Below are positions 1 through 8,859 of a stretch of DNA of 64,000 nucleotides, piece after piece (the stretch's first letter is position 1; each line of letters opens with the position of its first letter). The translations under genes and the position numbers were made by a program. This DNA is from Denitratimonas sp037478135 (GTDB lineage: Bacteria > Pseudomonadota > Gammaproteobacteria > Xanthomonadales > Xanthomonadaceae). The notes beneath the pieces are model-generated. The model saw only the letters and a program-made list of their open reading frames with translations, had not been told where the DNA came from and did not search any database. Location of the stretch: NCBI RefSeq assembly GCF_037478135.1, contig NZ_JBBHDV010000004.1, positions 62,001 to 126,000 on the forward strand, read 5' to 3'.

Positions 1-1
1 G

Positions 2-361
2 GGCGAGCTGTCGGGCAAGGGCATCGCCTTCACCACGATCAACATGCCGTTGGTGAAGACCCCGATGATCGCGCCGACCAAGATGTACGACAGCGTGCCG
101 ACACTGAGCCCGGACGAAGCTGGCGATCTGATCGTGCAGGCCATCATCGAGCGGCCCACGCGTATCGCCACGCGTCTGGGCGTGTTCGCCAGCGTGGTCA
201 ACGCGGTGGCGCCGAAGGCCTACGAGCTGGTGATGAATACCGCGTTCGAGCTGTTCCCGGATTCGGCTGCGGCGCGTGGCATCGAAGGCGCGCGCGAGGG
301 TGAGCAGGCCACCAGCGAACAGATCGCGTTCGCGGCGGTGATGCGTGGGGTGCACTGGTAA
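2..361 (+). CDS. SDR-family oxidoreductase, C-terminal part (gene cut by window start)
   Basis: This reading frame is open from the first bases of the window, so the gene starts upstream. The visible 119 residues contain the INMPLVKTPMIAPTKMYD stretch and an end resembling the C-terminal region of the long short-chain dehydrogenases (about 660 residues) related to mycobacterial fatty acyl-CoA reductases. In those proteins an NAD(P)-binding reductase domain is followed by a second SDR domain. The catalytic Tyr-x-x-x-Lys and the Rossmann glycine motif lie outside the window, so the substrate cannot be judged. The assignment rests on recalled family resemblance of the C-terminus only. Two hairpins follow the stop codon. 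Confidence 0.7.
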   Translation, partial: GELSGKGIAFTTINMPLVKTPMIAPTKMYDSVPTLSPDEAGDLIVQAIIERPTRIATRLGVFASVVNAVAPKAYELVMNTAFELFPDSAAARGIEGAREGEQATSEQIAFAAVMRGVHW

Positions 362-371
362 AAGGCGGGCT

Positions 372-405
372 TGCCGGGCGCTGGCGTAAACGCTGGCGCC
401 CGGCA
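372..405. repeat. Perfect 10-bp inverted repeat after the SDR gene
   Basis: Arms TGCCGGGCGC (372-381) and GCGCCCGGCA (396-405) are separated by 14 bases that can themselves form a short inner helix. There is no T-run behind it. It lies 11 bases after the stop of the SDR gene and may help transcription stop or protect the 3' end of the mRNA. Confidence 0.5.
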
Positions 406-425
406 TGACAAGCGGGATAACGGAA

Positions 426-463
426 ACGGGGCAGTCACCTGGTGGTGGCTGCCCCGTGATGTT
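426..463. terminator. Probable terminator between convergent genes
   Basis: Stem ACGGGGCAG (426-434) pairs with CTGCCCCGT (449-457) across a 14-base loop and is followed by GATGTTTT on the plus strand. On the minus strand the stem is followed by a short TTT run. It sits between two convergent genes (plus-strand stop at 361, minus-strand stop at 500), so it could serve both. Confidence 0.55.
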
Positions 464-499
464 TTCGGGAGGATGGGCGTCTGCGTGCGAAACGCTGGA

Positions 500-1495
500 T
501 CAGCGGCACTGGCGCCAGCGCACCTGGACCGGATGATCGGGATTGCCGGTCGGCACATCCAGTTGCAGGCGCAGGTAACGCAGTTCCTCGTATTGCAGCA
601 CCGCCAGGCAGATGTCCTTGACCAGCTCGGCCAGCTCAGCATCGTCGAGCGCGTCGTGCGGCTTGATCAGTAGCGTGGATGGCGGCAACCAGCTGGCGCT
701 TTCGATGCGGGTCAGGCCGCGCACTTCCAGCAGCGCCAGAGCGCGGCGTGAGACCAGCTGTTCTTCGTTCAATGCGGTGGCGGGTGCGGCCGGTGTGAGG
801 CTGTTTTCTGCCGCTGGCAGTGCAGCCGGTGCCGTGCTGCGCGTGGCAGCGGGTACAGCGGGCCGGGCTTTCTCTGCTGGCGCTGGCGCGAACGCGCTGG
901 CCACCGCATAGGCCAGGATCGCGGCCAGCAGTGCCGCCACGGCCGAGATCAGCAGGCGCTTGTTGCGCACCGCGCGGGCGGCGTCTTCGGCATCCTCGCG
1001 CTGATCATGCGCGACCCAGGGCTTCACGTGGTCCCACAGATCGGTGCCGGCCACCAGTTCGATACGGCGTTCGCGCGCCAGCTTCAGTGCGGCCGGATCG
1101 GCATTGCCGCAAGCCGCGACGATGGCGCCATCCGCGCCCTGCATCTGCACAAGATGGTGCAGGTTGCCGATCGCCTGGGCGCTGACGTGCTGGGTGGCGC
1201 CGTTCATGCACTGCACCAGATAACGGCTCTTGCCACGGGTGAAAAGCAGATCAAAGCCGTCCTGTCCCGGGGCGCGGTCGGTGCTGGCGGGCTGCATGCC
1301 GCGGTCCTTCAGCGCCTCGGTGATCAGCTGCGAAAATTCGTTCCAGCGCATTGCGCACAGCAGTTTGATGCCGGCCCTGGCTTCGTCTTTCTCGGTGCGG
1401 AAGGCACGCAGCACCCAAGCCACGGCGAAGAACACCACGAGCAGTGCGACAAGGGCAGGAATCAACGAATACTGGAGCACAGAAGCGGATCCCAT
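500..1495 (-). CDS. Membrane-anchored Mrr-like restriction-endonuclease-fold protein
   Basis: 331 residues. An N-terminal membrane segment (about residues 9-30) is followed by an Mrr_cat-like PD-(D/E)XK fold domain (about 50-160). This opens with a WNEFSQLITEALKDRG helix, then a GFDLLF strand with the acidic residue, then YLVQCMNG. A second membrane helix lies near 180-205, and the tail is Ala/Pro-rich and then globular. In Mrr-type enzymes the strand reads (V)QCK or QxK, and that lysine is catalytic; here the position is Met (QCM). The fold is therefore probably kept while nuclease activity may be lost. It is not part of a visible restriction-modification locus. The ATG at 1495 is the only good start. 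Function unknown. Confidence 0.65.
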   Translation of the reverse strand: MGSASVLQYSLIPALVALLVVFFAVAWVLRAFRTEKDEARAGIKLLCAMRWNEFSQLITEALKDRGMQPASTDRAPGQDGFDLLFTRGKSRYLVQCMNGATQHVSAQAIGNLHHLVQMQGADGAIVAACGNADPAALKLARERRIELVAGTDLWDHVKPWVAHDQREDAEDAARAVRNKRLLISAVAALLAAILAYAVASAFAPAPAEKARPAVPAATRSTAPAALPAAENSLTPAAPATALNEEQLVSRRALALLEVRGLTRIESASWLPPSTLLIKPHDALDDAELAELVKDICLAVLQYEELRYLRLQLDVPTGNPDHPVQVRWRQCR

Positions 1496-1627
1496 GGTGG
1501 CCAGGCAGTACGCGGGAAAGGCGCCATGATAGCGCTTGCCAGCTGGCGGTTTGGAGGCTGCCAGCCCGCGGAGGCCGGAAATGGGCGCAGGCGATGCGCC
1601 CTGGGCTGGAGTCCTCGCGTGCCCGGA

Positions 1628-2554
1628 TCAGTCGCCGGAAACCGCGTTGCCGGAGGTCGGGGCAACGCCCATCGAAGCGGTGGGTGCCGGGGCCGGAGCT
1701 GCGGGCACGGGCGTTGCTGCGGCCTTCTTCGCCGGGCTCTTCTTCGCGCTGGTCTTTTTGACCGCCGGCTTCTTCGCGGCAGCCTTCTTTGCCGCTGGCG
1801 CGGCCGCGCGGGCCGGCTTGCTCGCGGCGCTGGCCTTCACGCTTGCGGCCGGCTTCGCCGTGGTCTTGGTGTCTGCGGTGGCAGCCGGTGCCGTGGAAGT
1901 GGTACCGCTTGTCTTGCGTGGAGTGGTCTTGGTTGCGGTCTTCTTGCTGGCGGTTTTGCTGCCGGTCTTCGCTGCGGTCTTCGCTGCGGTCTTGCTGGCA
2001 GCGGCAGGTTTTGCCGTTTTTGCTGCCTTGGCCGGCTTGGTGTCGCTGCCGCTATCACGGTGCAGATCGCGCAGGCGCGCATTGAGTTCGTCGACGCGGT
2101 CGATCAGGCCCTGGAGTTCCTCGCGGCCGGGTACGCCGAGACGGACCAGGGCACGCTGCACGCGGGCTTCGAACACTTTTTCCAGCTTGTCCCAGGAATC
2201 CACGGCACGTTCCTTGACCTGATCCACGCGGTTCTCGACCGCGCCACGGACCGAATCGACCTTGCCACTGGCCAGGTTGCGGGTCTTCTTTTCCACGCCG
2301 GCACCTTCCTTGACCAGGGTTTCGAACATGCGCGTGCTTTCCTTCTGTGCGCGCTCCAGCGTCTTCACGCTGGTCTGCCAGATCTGCTGGGCCGAATCCA
2401 TGATGGTGCGGGCGCCAAGATCCAGACCCGACAGCGGCGATGCCGACGGCTTGGGTTCGGCACTCTTGCGTGCGCTGCGGGTTGGCGCCTTGGCTTTGCT
2501 GCCGCTCTTGGTGGCGGGCTTGCTGCTGGGTTTGGAAGACTTGAACTTGGCCAT
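1628..2554 (-). CDS. Phasin-family protein with lysine/alanine-rich tail
   Basis: 308 residues from the ATG at 2554, chosen because GGAG lies six bases upstream and the protein then begins MAKFKSSKPSS. The middle (about 40-150) is an amphipathic helical phasin region with NLASGKVDSVRGAVENRVDQ-like heptads and predicted coiled coil. The C-terminal half is a low-complexity AAKKPAVKK-type histone-H1-like tail, as in PhaF-type granule-associated proteins. Such proteins coat polyhydroxyalkanoate granules, and the basic tail can bind DNA. No PHA synthase gene is in the window, so the granule role is inferred. It could equally be a general nucleoid-associated or stress protein of the phasin superfamily. 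Confidence 0.72.
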   Translation of the reverse strand: MAKFKSSKPSSKPATKSGSKAKAPTRSARKSAEPKPSASPLSGLDLGARTIMDSAQQIWQTSVKTLERAQKESTRMFETLVKEGAGVEKKTRNLASGKVDSVRGAVENRVDQVKERAVDSWDKLEKVFEARVQRALVRLGVPGREELQGLIDRVDELNARLRDLHRDSGSDTKPAKAAKTAKPAAASKTAAKTAAKTGSKTASKKTATKTTPRKTSGTTSTAPAATADTKTTAKPAASVKASAASKPARAAAPAAKKAAAKKPAVKKTSAKKSPAKKAAATPVPAAPAPAPTASMGVAPTSGNAVSGD

Positions 2555-2726
2555 GGGATGCTCCGGAGCGCGGTGGGGGATGATCGGGAACACTAGGCCG
2601 TTTGCCTAGAATATTCACACTATGCGCTGTCTTCGGCTCGGCTTTCCAGCGGGGCAAAACGCACGAGGCCGACGCATCGGCGCCGGCCTCGGGGAGCAGT
2701 CAGGGTGCGCGTGTGCGTCGCTGGAT

Positions 2727-3155
2727 TCAGGCGGCGGTGGCGTCGGCCGTTACCCGTACATCGCCACTGTAGGTGCCCTTGAGCATACCGAGCATGCCGA
2801 GAACGTCACGGTGCAGCGCCTGCATGCTGGCATGCGGCGACTCGCGGGTTTCGTGGTAGATGATCGCCAGCCACAGCGCGGTGCCGCGCAGCCTCAGCTG
2901 CGGCACGCGCGATTTGGCGCGGTTGAACGCGAGCGTCGCGCCGTCGCCCCAAGGCTGGTAGATGTCGGTGCTGCTGCTGCCGTACAGATGCGGCACAGGG
3001 GTGCGCGAACCGGCTTCGATCTCGGTCATCGCCAGCTGGCCGACGGCGCGCTGGGCGGTCACCGGCAGGCTCTGGATGCTGCGCTTGATCTCGCGCGACT
3101 GGCGGTTCAGCAGGATGTAGCGGCTAAGAACAAGAAGACGGATCAGGAATTTCAT
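2727..3155 (-). CDS. Conserved hypothetical protein
   Basis: 142 residues from the ATG at 3155 (MKFLIRLLVLSRY). The ORF could be opened further upstream, but those codons do not look protein-like. The N-terminus has a short hydrophobic stretch followed by basic residues. The rest is globular, with an IYHETRESPHASMQ region and a C-terminal GTYSGDVRVTA strand. I do not recognise a family. It is transcribed in the same direction as parC, 262 bases downstream of it. Confidence 0.55.
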   Translation of the reverse strand: MKFLIRLLVLSRYILLNRQSREIKRSIQSLPVTAQRAVGQLAMTEIEAGSRTPVPHLYGSSSTDIYQPWGDGATLAFNRAKSRVPQLRLRGTALWLAIIYHETRESPHASMQALHRDVLGMLGMLKGTYSGDVRVTADATAA

Positions 3156-3417
3156 TTCGGGCTCGGCTTTCTTCTGATACCCGCGCGGGCTGGAGCCTGG
3201 TGGGCGGGTGACAATTCGCGTCACAAGCTGACGGTGTGCCACATATTGGCAGAAGCCAACGGATTAAACCAGCCGACAAACGCGGGGGATTTCTGGATTT
3301 TGCGGGTTGCGTCACGTTTGTCGAAGGTGACGTATTGCGACAGGCATGGACGCTGGGCGTCGCGCCAGGTATCTGCTGCCCGGCGCAGAGCGGAGGCCGC
3401 CGCGCCGGGTGGGAGCA

Positions 3418-5667
3418 TCAGTTGCTTTCGACCGAATCCACGCGCTGGAAGCCGCGCGGAAGCAGGCTGCCGCGTTGTGCCCGGGTGCCGCTGTAGGCCT
3501 GGAGATCGCGCCAGTTCAGGGTCAGCTTGCGCTGGCCGCAGAACAGGGTGAGTTCGCCGCCATCGCGCACGCAGGTCAGTTGCGCCAGCGATTCATCGCC
3601 GGATTTGAGCCGTGCCGGCGGGATCTGGATCAGCTTGTTGCCCTTGCCCTTTTCCAGCTCCGGCAATTCGCTCAGCGGGAAGGCCAGCAGGTGCCCGGCG
3701 GTGGTGATCGCGACCACCAGATCGCTTTCCGGGTTCTGTACCGGTACCGGCGGCATCAGGCCGGCGCCCTTGTCCGGATTGATCAGCTGCTTGCCAGCCT
3801 TCTGCCGCCCGATGAAGTTCTCAAAGCGGGTGACGAAGCCGTAGCCATAGCTGGAGGCCAGCAGGAAGCGCTGGCTTTCCTCGGCGCAGGCCAGCGCCAC
3901 GAAGCTGGTGCCGGCCGCCGGCGAGAAGCGCCCGGTCAGCGGTTCGCCGTTGCCGCGTGCCGAGGGCAGTGTATGCGCCGGTGCGGAATAGGCGCGGCCG
4001 CTGGAATCCAGGAAGGCGACCTGCTGGTTGCTGCGCCCGCGCACCGCCGCCAGCAGCGCATCGCCTTCACGGTAGGACAGCATCGAGGCGTCGATATCGT
4101 GGCCCTTTGCGGCGCGTGCCCAGCCCTTGGCCGACAGCACGATGGTCACCGGTTCGCTGGCCACCAGTTCGGTTTCTGCCAGCGCCTGTGCGGCATCGCG
4201 TTCGATCAGCGGGGAGCGGCGTGCGTCACCGAATTTCTTCGCATCGGCCAGCAGTTCGTCCTTGATCAGCTTGCGCAGTTTCGCAGCCGAACCCAGCACC
4301 GCGAGCAGCTGTTCGCGTTCCTTGGCCAATTCGTCCTGCTCGGCGCGGATCTTCATTTCCTCCAGCCGCGCCAGTTGCTTGAGGCGGGTTTCGAGGATGT
4401 AGTCGGCCTGTTCCTCGCTCAGCGCGAAGCGAGCGATCAGAGCCGCCTTCGGATCGTCCTCGGTGCGGATGATGCGGATCACTTCGTCCAGGTTGAGGAA
4501 GGCGATCAGCAGGCCGTCGAGCAGGTGCAGGCGGCGTTCGACCCGCGCCAGGCGATGGTTGAGGCGCTTTTTCACCGTGTCGGTGCGGAAGCCCAGCCAT
4601 TCGGACAGCAGGCTACGCAGGTCCATCACGCGCGGTTTGCCGTTCAGGCCGACAACATTGAAGTTGGCGCGGAAGCTCTTTTCCAGATCGGTGGTGGCGA
4701 ACAGGTGGCCCATCAGCTGTTCGACATCGATGCGGTTGGAGCGCGGTACCAGCACCAGCCGGATCGGGTTGGCGTGGTCGGATTCGTCGCGCAGGTCTTC
4801 CAGCCACGGCAGTTTCTTGGCGCGCATCTGCGCGGCGATCTGTTCGAGAATCTTGTTCGGGCTGACCTGGTAGGGCAGCGCGGTGATGATGATGTTGGCC
4901 TGTTCGCGGGTGTAGACGGCGCGGGCGCGGATGCTGCCGTGGCCGGTCTGGTAGAGCTTCAGCAGATCGGCGGCCGGGGTGATGATTTCAGCTTCGGTCG
5001 GGTAGTCCGGGCCGCGCACGTGTTCCATCAGGTCCGCGACGCTGGCATCCGGATCATCGAGCAGCCGCACGCAGGCGTGCGCGACTTCGGTCAGGTTGTG
5101 CGGCGGCACGTCGGTGGCCATGCCCACCGCGATGCCGGTGGTGCCATTGAGCAGCAGATGCGGCAGCCGAGCCGGCAGCCAGGCCGGTTCTTCCAGGGTG
5201 CCGTCGAAGTTCGGATTCCACTCGACCGTGCCCTGGCCCAGTTCGCCCAGCAGCACCTCGGCGATCGGGGTCAGGCGCGATTCGGTGTAGCGCATCGCCG
5301 CAAACGACTTGGGATCATCGGCCGAACCGAAGTTGCCCTGGCCGTCGATCAGCGGATAGCGGTACGAGAACGGCTGTGCCATCAGCACCATCGCCTCGTA
5401 GCAGGCGCTGTCGCCATGCGGGTGGAACTTGCCGATCACATCGCCGACGGTGCGCGCCGATTTCTTCGGCTTGGCAGACGCGTTCAGCCCCAGCTCGCTC
5501 ATCGCATACACGATGCGCCGCTGCACCGGCTTGAGCCCGTCACCGATGAAGGGCAGGGCGCGGTCCAGCACCACGTACATCGAGTAATCCAGGTATGCAC
5601 GCTCGGCGTACTCGTGCAGCGGGATGCGCTCGAAACCGTGGAAATCGGGAAGGGTGGGATCGGACAT
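3418..5667 (-). CDS. parC: DNA topoisomerase IV subunit A
   Basis: 749 residues from the ATG at 5667 (a TTG two codons earlier is possible). ParC cuts and rejoins DNA with ParE to decatenate daughter chromosomes. Seen here: the GyrA/ParC breakage-reunion domain with KPVQRR, the catalytic tyrosine in AAMRYTESRL (about residue 127), a coiled-coil tower, and a shorter C-terminal beta-propeller region than GyrA. The quinolone-resistance region HPHGDSACYEAMVLMAQ has Ser about 87 and Glu about 91, equivalent to E. coli ParC Ser80 and Glu84, so it is of the susceptible type. The gene is monocistronic in appearance; parE is not in the window. Confidence 0.97.
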   Translation of the reverse strand: MSDPTLPDFHGFERIPLHEYAERAYLDYSMYVVLDRALPFIGDGLKPVQRRIVYAMSELGLNASAKPKKSARTVGDVIGKFHPHGDSACYEAMVLMAQPFSYRYPLIDGQGNFGSADDPKSFAAMRYTESRLTPIAEVLLGELGQGTVEWNPNFDGTLEEPAWLPARLPHLLLNGTTGIAVGMATDVPPHNLTEVAHACVRLLDDPDASVADLMEHVRGPDYPTEAEIITPAADLLKLYQTGHGSIRARAVYTREQANIIITALPYQVSPNKILEQIAAQMRAKKLPWLEDLRDESDHANPIRLVLVPRSNRIDVEQLMGHLFATTDLEKSFRANFNVVGLNGKPRVMDLRSLLSEWLGFRTDTVKKRLNHRLARVERRLHLLDGLLIAFLNLDEVIRIIRTEDDPKAALIARFALSEEQADYILETRLKQLARLEEMKIRAEQDELAKEREQLLAVLGSAAKLRKLIKDELLADAKKFGDARRSPLIERDAAQALAETELVASEPVTIVLSAKGWARAAKGHDIDASMLSYREGDALLAAVRGRSNQQVAFLDSSGRAYSAPAHTLPSARGNGEPLTGRFSPAAGTSFVALACAEESQRFLLASSYGYGFVTRFENFIGRQKAGKQLINPDKGAGLMPPVPVQNPESDLVVAITTAGHLLAFPLSELPELEKGKGNKLIQIPPARLKSGDESLAQLTCVRDGGELTLFCGQRKLTLNWRDLQAYSGTRAQRGSLLPRGFQRVDSVESN

Positions 5668-6076
5668 GGGCAAGGCCGGGAAACTGGGGCAAGGCAGTCG
5701 GCCATTCTAGCCCGGAAATTTCATCACGGGCGTGGATGGCGACAAGGGTGGCGGCGCTTCCGGGCCGTATCGTGGCAAGCCTGCGAACGCCACTGTGCAT
5801 GCAGGCTGTGCGGCGGGAGGCCGCCTTGCGCGACTGTTTCTATTGCGCCGGTGGGATGGCGGGGCCGACCGGCTGTTGATCCTGCCATGGCCGAGGATGT
5901 GCAGGAACAGGGATGGGTTCTGCCCGAATGGCACTCACGCGCACGTGGGAATTCGCACGTGAGTGCCGGGCACGGCATCAGGGTTCGAAGCCGTCCTTGA
6001 AGATGTCCACCAACGTCGCTGTTGCCAAAGCGTGGGCCGGAAAGACCGGTGCCGGCTTGTCAGGCGTACTGCACGT
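5668..6076. other. Intergenic stretch without a convincing gene
   Basis: About 410 bases lie between two minus-strand genes. ORFs here on both strands look random and lack family resemblance. The only structure seen is the 10-bp inverted repeat at 5930-5967. The parC promoter should lie here, but no good -35/-10 pair stands out. Confidence 0.5.
5930..5967. repeat. 10-bp inverted repeat GGCACTCACG / CGTGAGTGCC
   Basis: Arms at 5930-5939 and 5958-5967 are perfectly complementary, with an 18-base spacer that contains CGCACGTG and a second partial match, GCACGTG. There is no T-run on either strand. It could be a regulator site upstream of parC or a 3' hairpin of the dehydrogenase mRNA. Confidence 0.4.
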
Positions 6077-7045
6077 TCAGCCGGGATACCAAGCCGCTTC
6101 TGGTGGTAATCGATCACGGATTTCACCGGTATTGAAGAAGGCCAGCAGTTTGTCCGCAGCTTCGTTGGAGGCCTTGCTGAAGGCGGCTTCGGTGTAGGCG
6201 CCGATGTGCGGGCTCAGCACGACACCGGGCTGGCGCCGCAGCGGGGAATCGGGCGGCAGCGGTTCGTGGCTGAACACGTCCAGGCCGGCGGCGTGCAGCT
6301 GGCCGTGTTGCAGCGCGTGGCACAGATCGGCTTCGTCGAAGACGCCGCCGCGCGAGGTGTTGACCAGGATCGCGTCCGGGCGCAGTTGGGCGAAGCGGGC
6401 GCGGTCGAGCATGGCGCGGGTCTGCGCGGTTCTCGGGACATGGAAGCTGATGACGTGGCTGCGTTGCAGCAGCTCATCCAGTTCCACTGCTTCGGCGTCG
6501 TGCTGATGGAAAACGGCGGCGTCGATGAATGGGTCGCAGGCCAGCACCTGCATGCCGAAGGCTTGCGCGATCCGCGCCACGCGGCTGCCGATGCGGCCCA
6601 GCCCGACGATGCCGATGCAGCGCCCGGCCAGCTCGATGCCGACCAGCGATTCGCGCGACCAGCCGCCTTCGCGCAGACCCGCGTCCGCACGCGGGATCGC
6701 GTTGGCGCAGGACAGGATCAGCGCCCACGTGAGCTGCGCGGCCGATGCGGCGTTGGCGCCCGGCGTGAACATCACGCTGATGCCGCGCTGCGCGGTGGCG
6801 GCAAGATCGATGTGGTCGAAGCCGCTGGTGCAGGTGACGATGACGCGCAGCTGCGGCGCGCGTGCCAGCAGCGCGGCATCGATACGGGTACGGCTGCGGA
6901 TCAGCAGCGCGTGGGCATCAGCCAGATGCTGTGCCGGTGGCTGGAAAGGATCACCGCCCTGGACGATGTCGAAACGGCCATCGCCTTGCAGTCGCTGCAG
7001 AGCATCGGGCGCGAAACGGTCGGTGATCAGGATCTTTGGTTTCAT
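6077..7045 (-). CDS. D-2-hydroxyacid dehydrogenase (phosphoglycerate dehydrogenase-like)
   Basis: 322 residues from the ATG at 7045 (MKPKILITDRF). The Rossmann motif GLGRIGSRVA, the NTSRGG arginine, a glutamate in DVFSHEP and the catalytic histidine in LSPHIGA are all visible, so the NAD(P)-dependent 2-ketoacid reductase chemistry is intact. There is no C-terminal ACT domain, unlike allosteric SerA. The substrate may be 3-phosphoglycerate, glyoxylate/hydroxypyruvate or another 2-ketoacid and cannot be fixed from sequence. It is transcribed divergently from the amidohydrolase gene, with a 127-base shared upstream region. Confidence 0.85.
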   Translation of the reverse strand: MKPKILITDRFAPDALQRLQGDGRFDIVQGGDPFQPPAQHLADAHALLIRSRTRIDAALLARAPQLRVIVTCTSGFDHIDLAATAQRGISVMFTPGANAASAAQLTWALILSCANAIPRADAGLREGGWSRESLVGIELAGRCIGIVGLGRIGSRVARIAQAFGMQVLACDPFIDAAVFHQHDAEAVELDELLQRSHVISFHVPRTAQTRAMLDRARFAQLRPDAILVNTSRGGVFDEADLCHALQHGQLHAAGLDVFSHEPLPPDSPLRRQPGVVLSPHIGAYTEAAFSKASNEAADKLLAFFNTGEIRDRLPPEAAWYPG

Positions 7046-7172
7046 GTTGGCGGCCGGGCGATGCAGAGCGCGGTTTTCGATTCGATGCAAGCGGCAGCGC
7101 TGTGGCTGCTGGGCGTGGGTTGGGCTGGGACGCGGTATCGTGTCGCGTTGTTTTGCCAAGGATATCGCGAAG

Positions 7173-8825
7173 ATGCTGTTGCGCCTGTGTTGCCTGCTGG
7201 TGTGGGTGTTGCCGTGCGCCGGATTGCAGGCGCAGCCGTTGCTGGTGGTGGATGTGGCCGGCTACACGCTGGACGGGCAGGGTGCCTTGCAGCGTTTCGA
7301 GGCTTTGCTGATCGAAGGCGGGCGCGTGCTGGCGACCGGCACGCAGCAGCAGTTGCAGGCGCGTGCGCCGGATGCGCGTGTGCATGAAGGCGGTGGCCGC
7401 ACCCTGTTGCCGGGCCTGACCGATGCACATGGCCATGTGATGGGGCTGGGTGTTGGCGAGCGACGGGTCGATCTTTCCGCCACGGATTCCTTGCAGCAGG
7501 CGCTGGATGCGGTGCGTGAGCATGCGCGGCAGTCGCCGGGTGGCTGGTTGCTAGGGCGCGGCTGGAACCAGGTGCGCTGGGGGCTGGCGCGTTTTCCCAC
7601 GGCGGTGGAACTGGATCAGATCGAATCAGAGCGCCCGGTCTGGCTGGTGCGCGTTGATGGCCATGCCGGCTGGGCCAATTCGGCTGCGCTGCGTGCCGCC
7701 GGCATCGACCGCGATACGCCGGACCCGGTCGGCGGGCGCATTGAACGCGATGCGCAGGGTGAGCCCAGCGGCATCCTGATCGATGCGGCGATGGCGCTGG
7801 TCACGCGGCACCTGCCGGCACCGGATGCGGCCGAGCGTGAAGCTGCGCTGGATGCGGCATTGGCAACACTGGCGCGGCTGGGCATCACCTCGGTGCACGA
7901 TGCCGGCATCAATGCCGACACCTTTGCGCTGTACCGCCAGCGTGCCGACGAAGGGCGACTGATAACGCGCATCTACGCGATGGTCGATGGCGTGGGCGAG
8001 GATTTCGACGTGATCGCAACCGACGGCCCGCTGCTGGCGCATGGCGAGGACATGCTGACGGTACGCAGCGTGAAACTGTTTTCCGATGGCGCGCTGGGCA
8101 GCCGGGGCGCGGCGTTGCTGGCGCCGTATTCGGATGATCCGCACAACCACGGCCTGCTGTTCCAGGACACGCGCACGCTGGCCGGGATGATCGGCAAGGC
8201 GCTGGCGCGTGGCTTCCAAGTGAATGTGCATGCCATCGGTGATGGCGGCAACCGGCAGGTGCTGGATGCGTTCTCGCTGGCCTATCGCGAACACGGCGGG
8301 CGCGGGCTGCGCAACCGGGTGGAACATGCGCAGGTGGTCGGGCGTGAGGACATGGCGCGCTTTGCGCCGTTGCAGCTGATCGCCTCGATGCAGCCGGTGC
8401 ATGCGACTTCGGACATGAACATGGCGCAGGACCGGCTCGGGGCCGAACGTATCCTCGGCGCCTATGCCTGGCAGGATTTTCTGGCGCAGGGCACGGTGGT
8501 GGCGGCCGGTTCGGATTTTCCGGTGGAAGCGCCCGATCCTTTCCATGGCCTGCATGCGGCCGTCACCCGCCAGGACCATCGCGGGCGGCCGCCAGGTGGC
8601 TGGTATCCGGCGCAGCGCCTGTCACTGGAGCAGGCGCTGCGTGCGTTCACGCTGGATGCCGCGTTCGCGGCCCATCAGGAAGACCGCCTCGGCACGCTGG
8701 AGCCGGGCAAATGGGCGGACTTCATCTTGCTGGACCGCGACATCTTCAGTATCCCGAGCGAAGAGCTGTGGCAGGTGCAGGTGGAAGAAACCTGGGTCGC
8801 CGGCCGCCGCGTGTTCGCGCGTTGA
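7173..8825 (+). CDS. Secreted amidohydrolase, YtcJ type
   Basis: 550 residues. The ATG at 7173 was chosen because it gives a signal peptide (MLLRLCCLLVWVLPCAGLQA, cleavage near AQA) and has AAGGA upstream. The body is a metal-dependent amidohydrolase of the YtcJ/DUF1446-like group: LPGLTDAHGHV supplies the HxH metal ligands, further histidines sit in NVHAIGDGG and RVEHAQ, and an aspartate in GSDFPVE. Family members hydrolyse amide or N-formyl bonds with broad substrates. The product is probably periplasmic. The MFS transporter gene follows after 34 bases, so co-transcription is likely. Confidence 0.85.
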   Translation: MLLRLCCLLVWVLPCAGLQAQPLLVVDVAGYTLDGQGALQRFEALLIEGGRVLATGTQQQLQARAPDARVHEGGGRTLLPGLTDAHGHVMGLGVGERRVDLSATDSLQQALDAVREHARQSPGGWLLGRGWNQVRWGLARFPTAVELDQIESERPVWLVRVDGHAGWANSAALRAAGIDRDTPDPVGGRIERDAQGEPSGILIDAAMALVTRHLPAPDAAEREAALDAALATLARLGITSVHDAGINADTFALYRQRADEGRLITRIYAMVDGVGEDFDVIATDGPLLAHGEDMLTVRSVKLFSDGALGSRGAALLAPYSDDPHNHGLLFQDTRTLAGMIGKALARGFQVNVHAIGDGGNRQVLDAFSLAYREHGGRGLRNRVEHAQVVGREDMARFAPLQLIASMQPVHATSDMNMAQDRLGAERILGAYAWQDFLAQGTVVAAGSDFPVEAPDPFHGLHAAVTRQDHRGRPPGGWYPAQRLSLEQALRAFTLDAAFAAHQEDRLGTLEPGKWADFILLDRDIFSIPSEELWQVQVEETWVAGRRVFAR

Positions 8826-8859
8826 ACCCCAGCCTGCCGTCCGGACAAGGAGGTTTTTG

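Noticed and set aside
1007..2596. 529-residue plus-strand ORF
   Set aside because: It runs antisense across the Mrr-like gene and the phasin tail; its composition (runs of Arg, Cys, Gly) is that of a high-GC shadow frame.
3346..6000. 884-residue plus-strand ORF
   Set aside because: It is exactly antisense to parC, with no domain signature and His/Gln-rich composition typical of reverse-frame artefacts.
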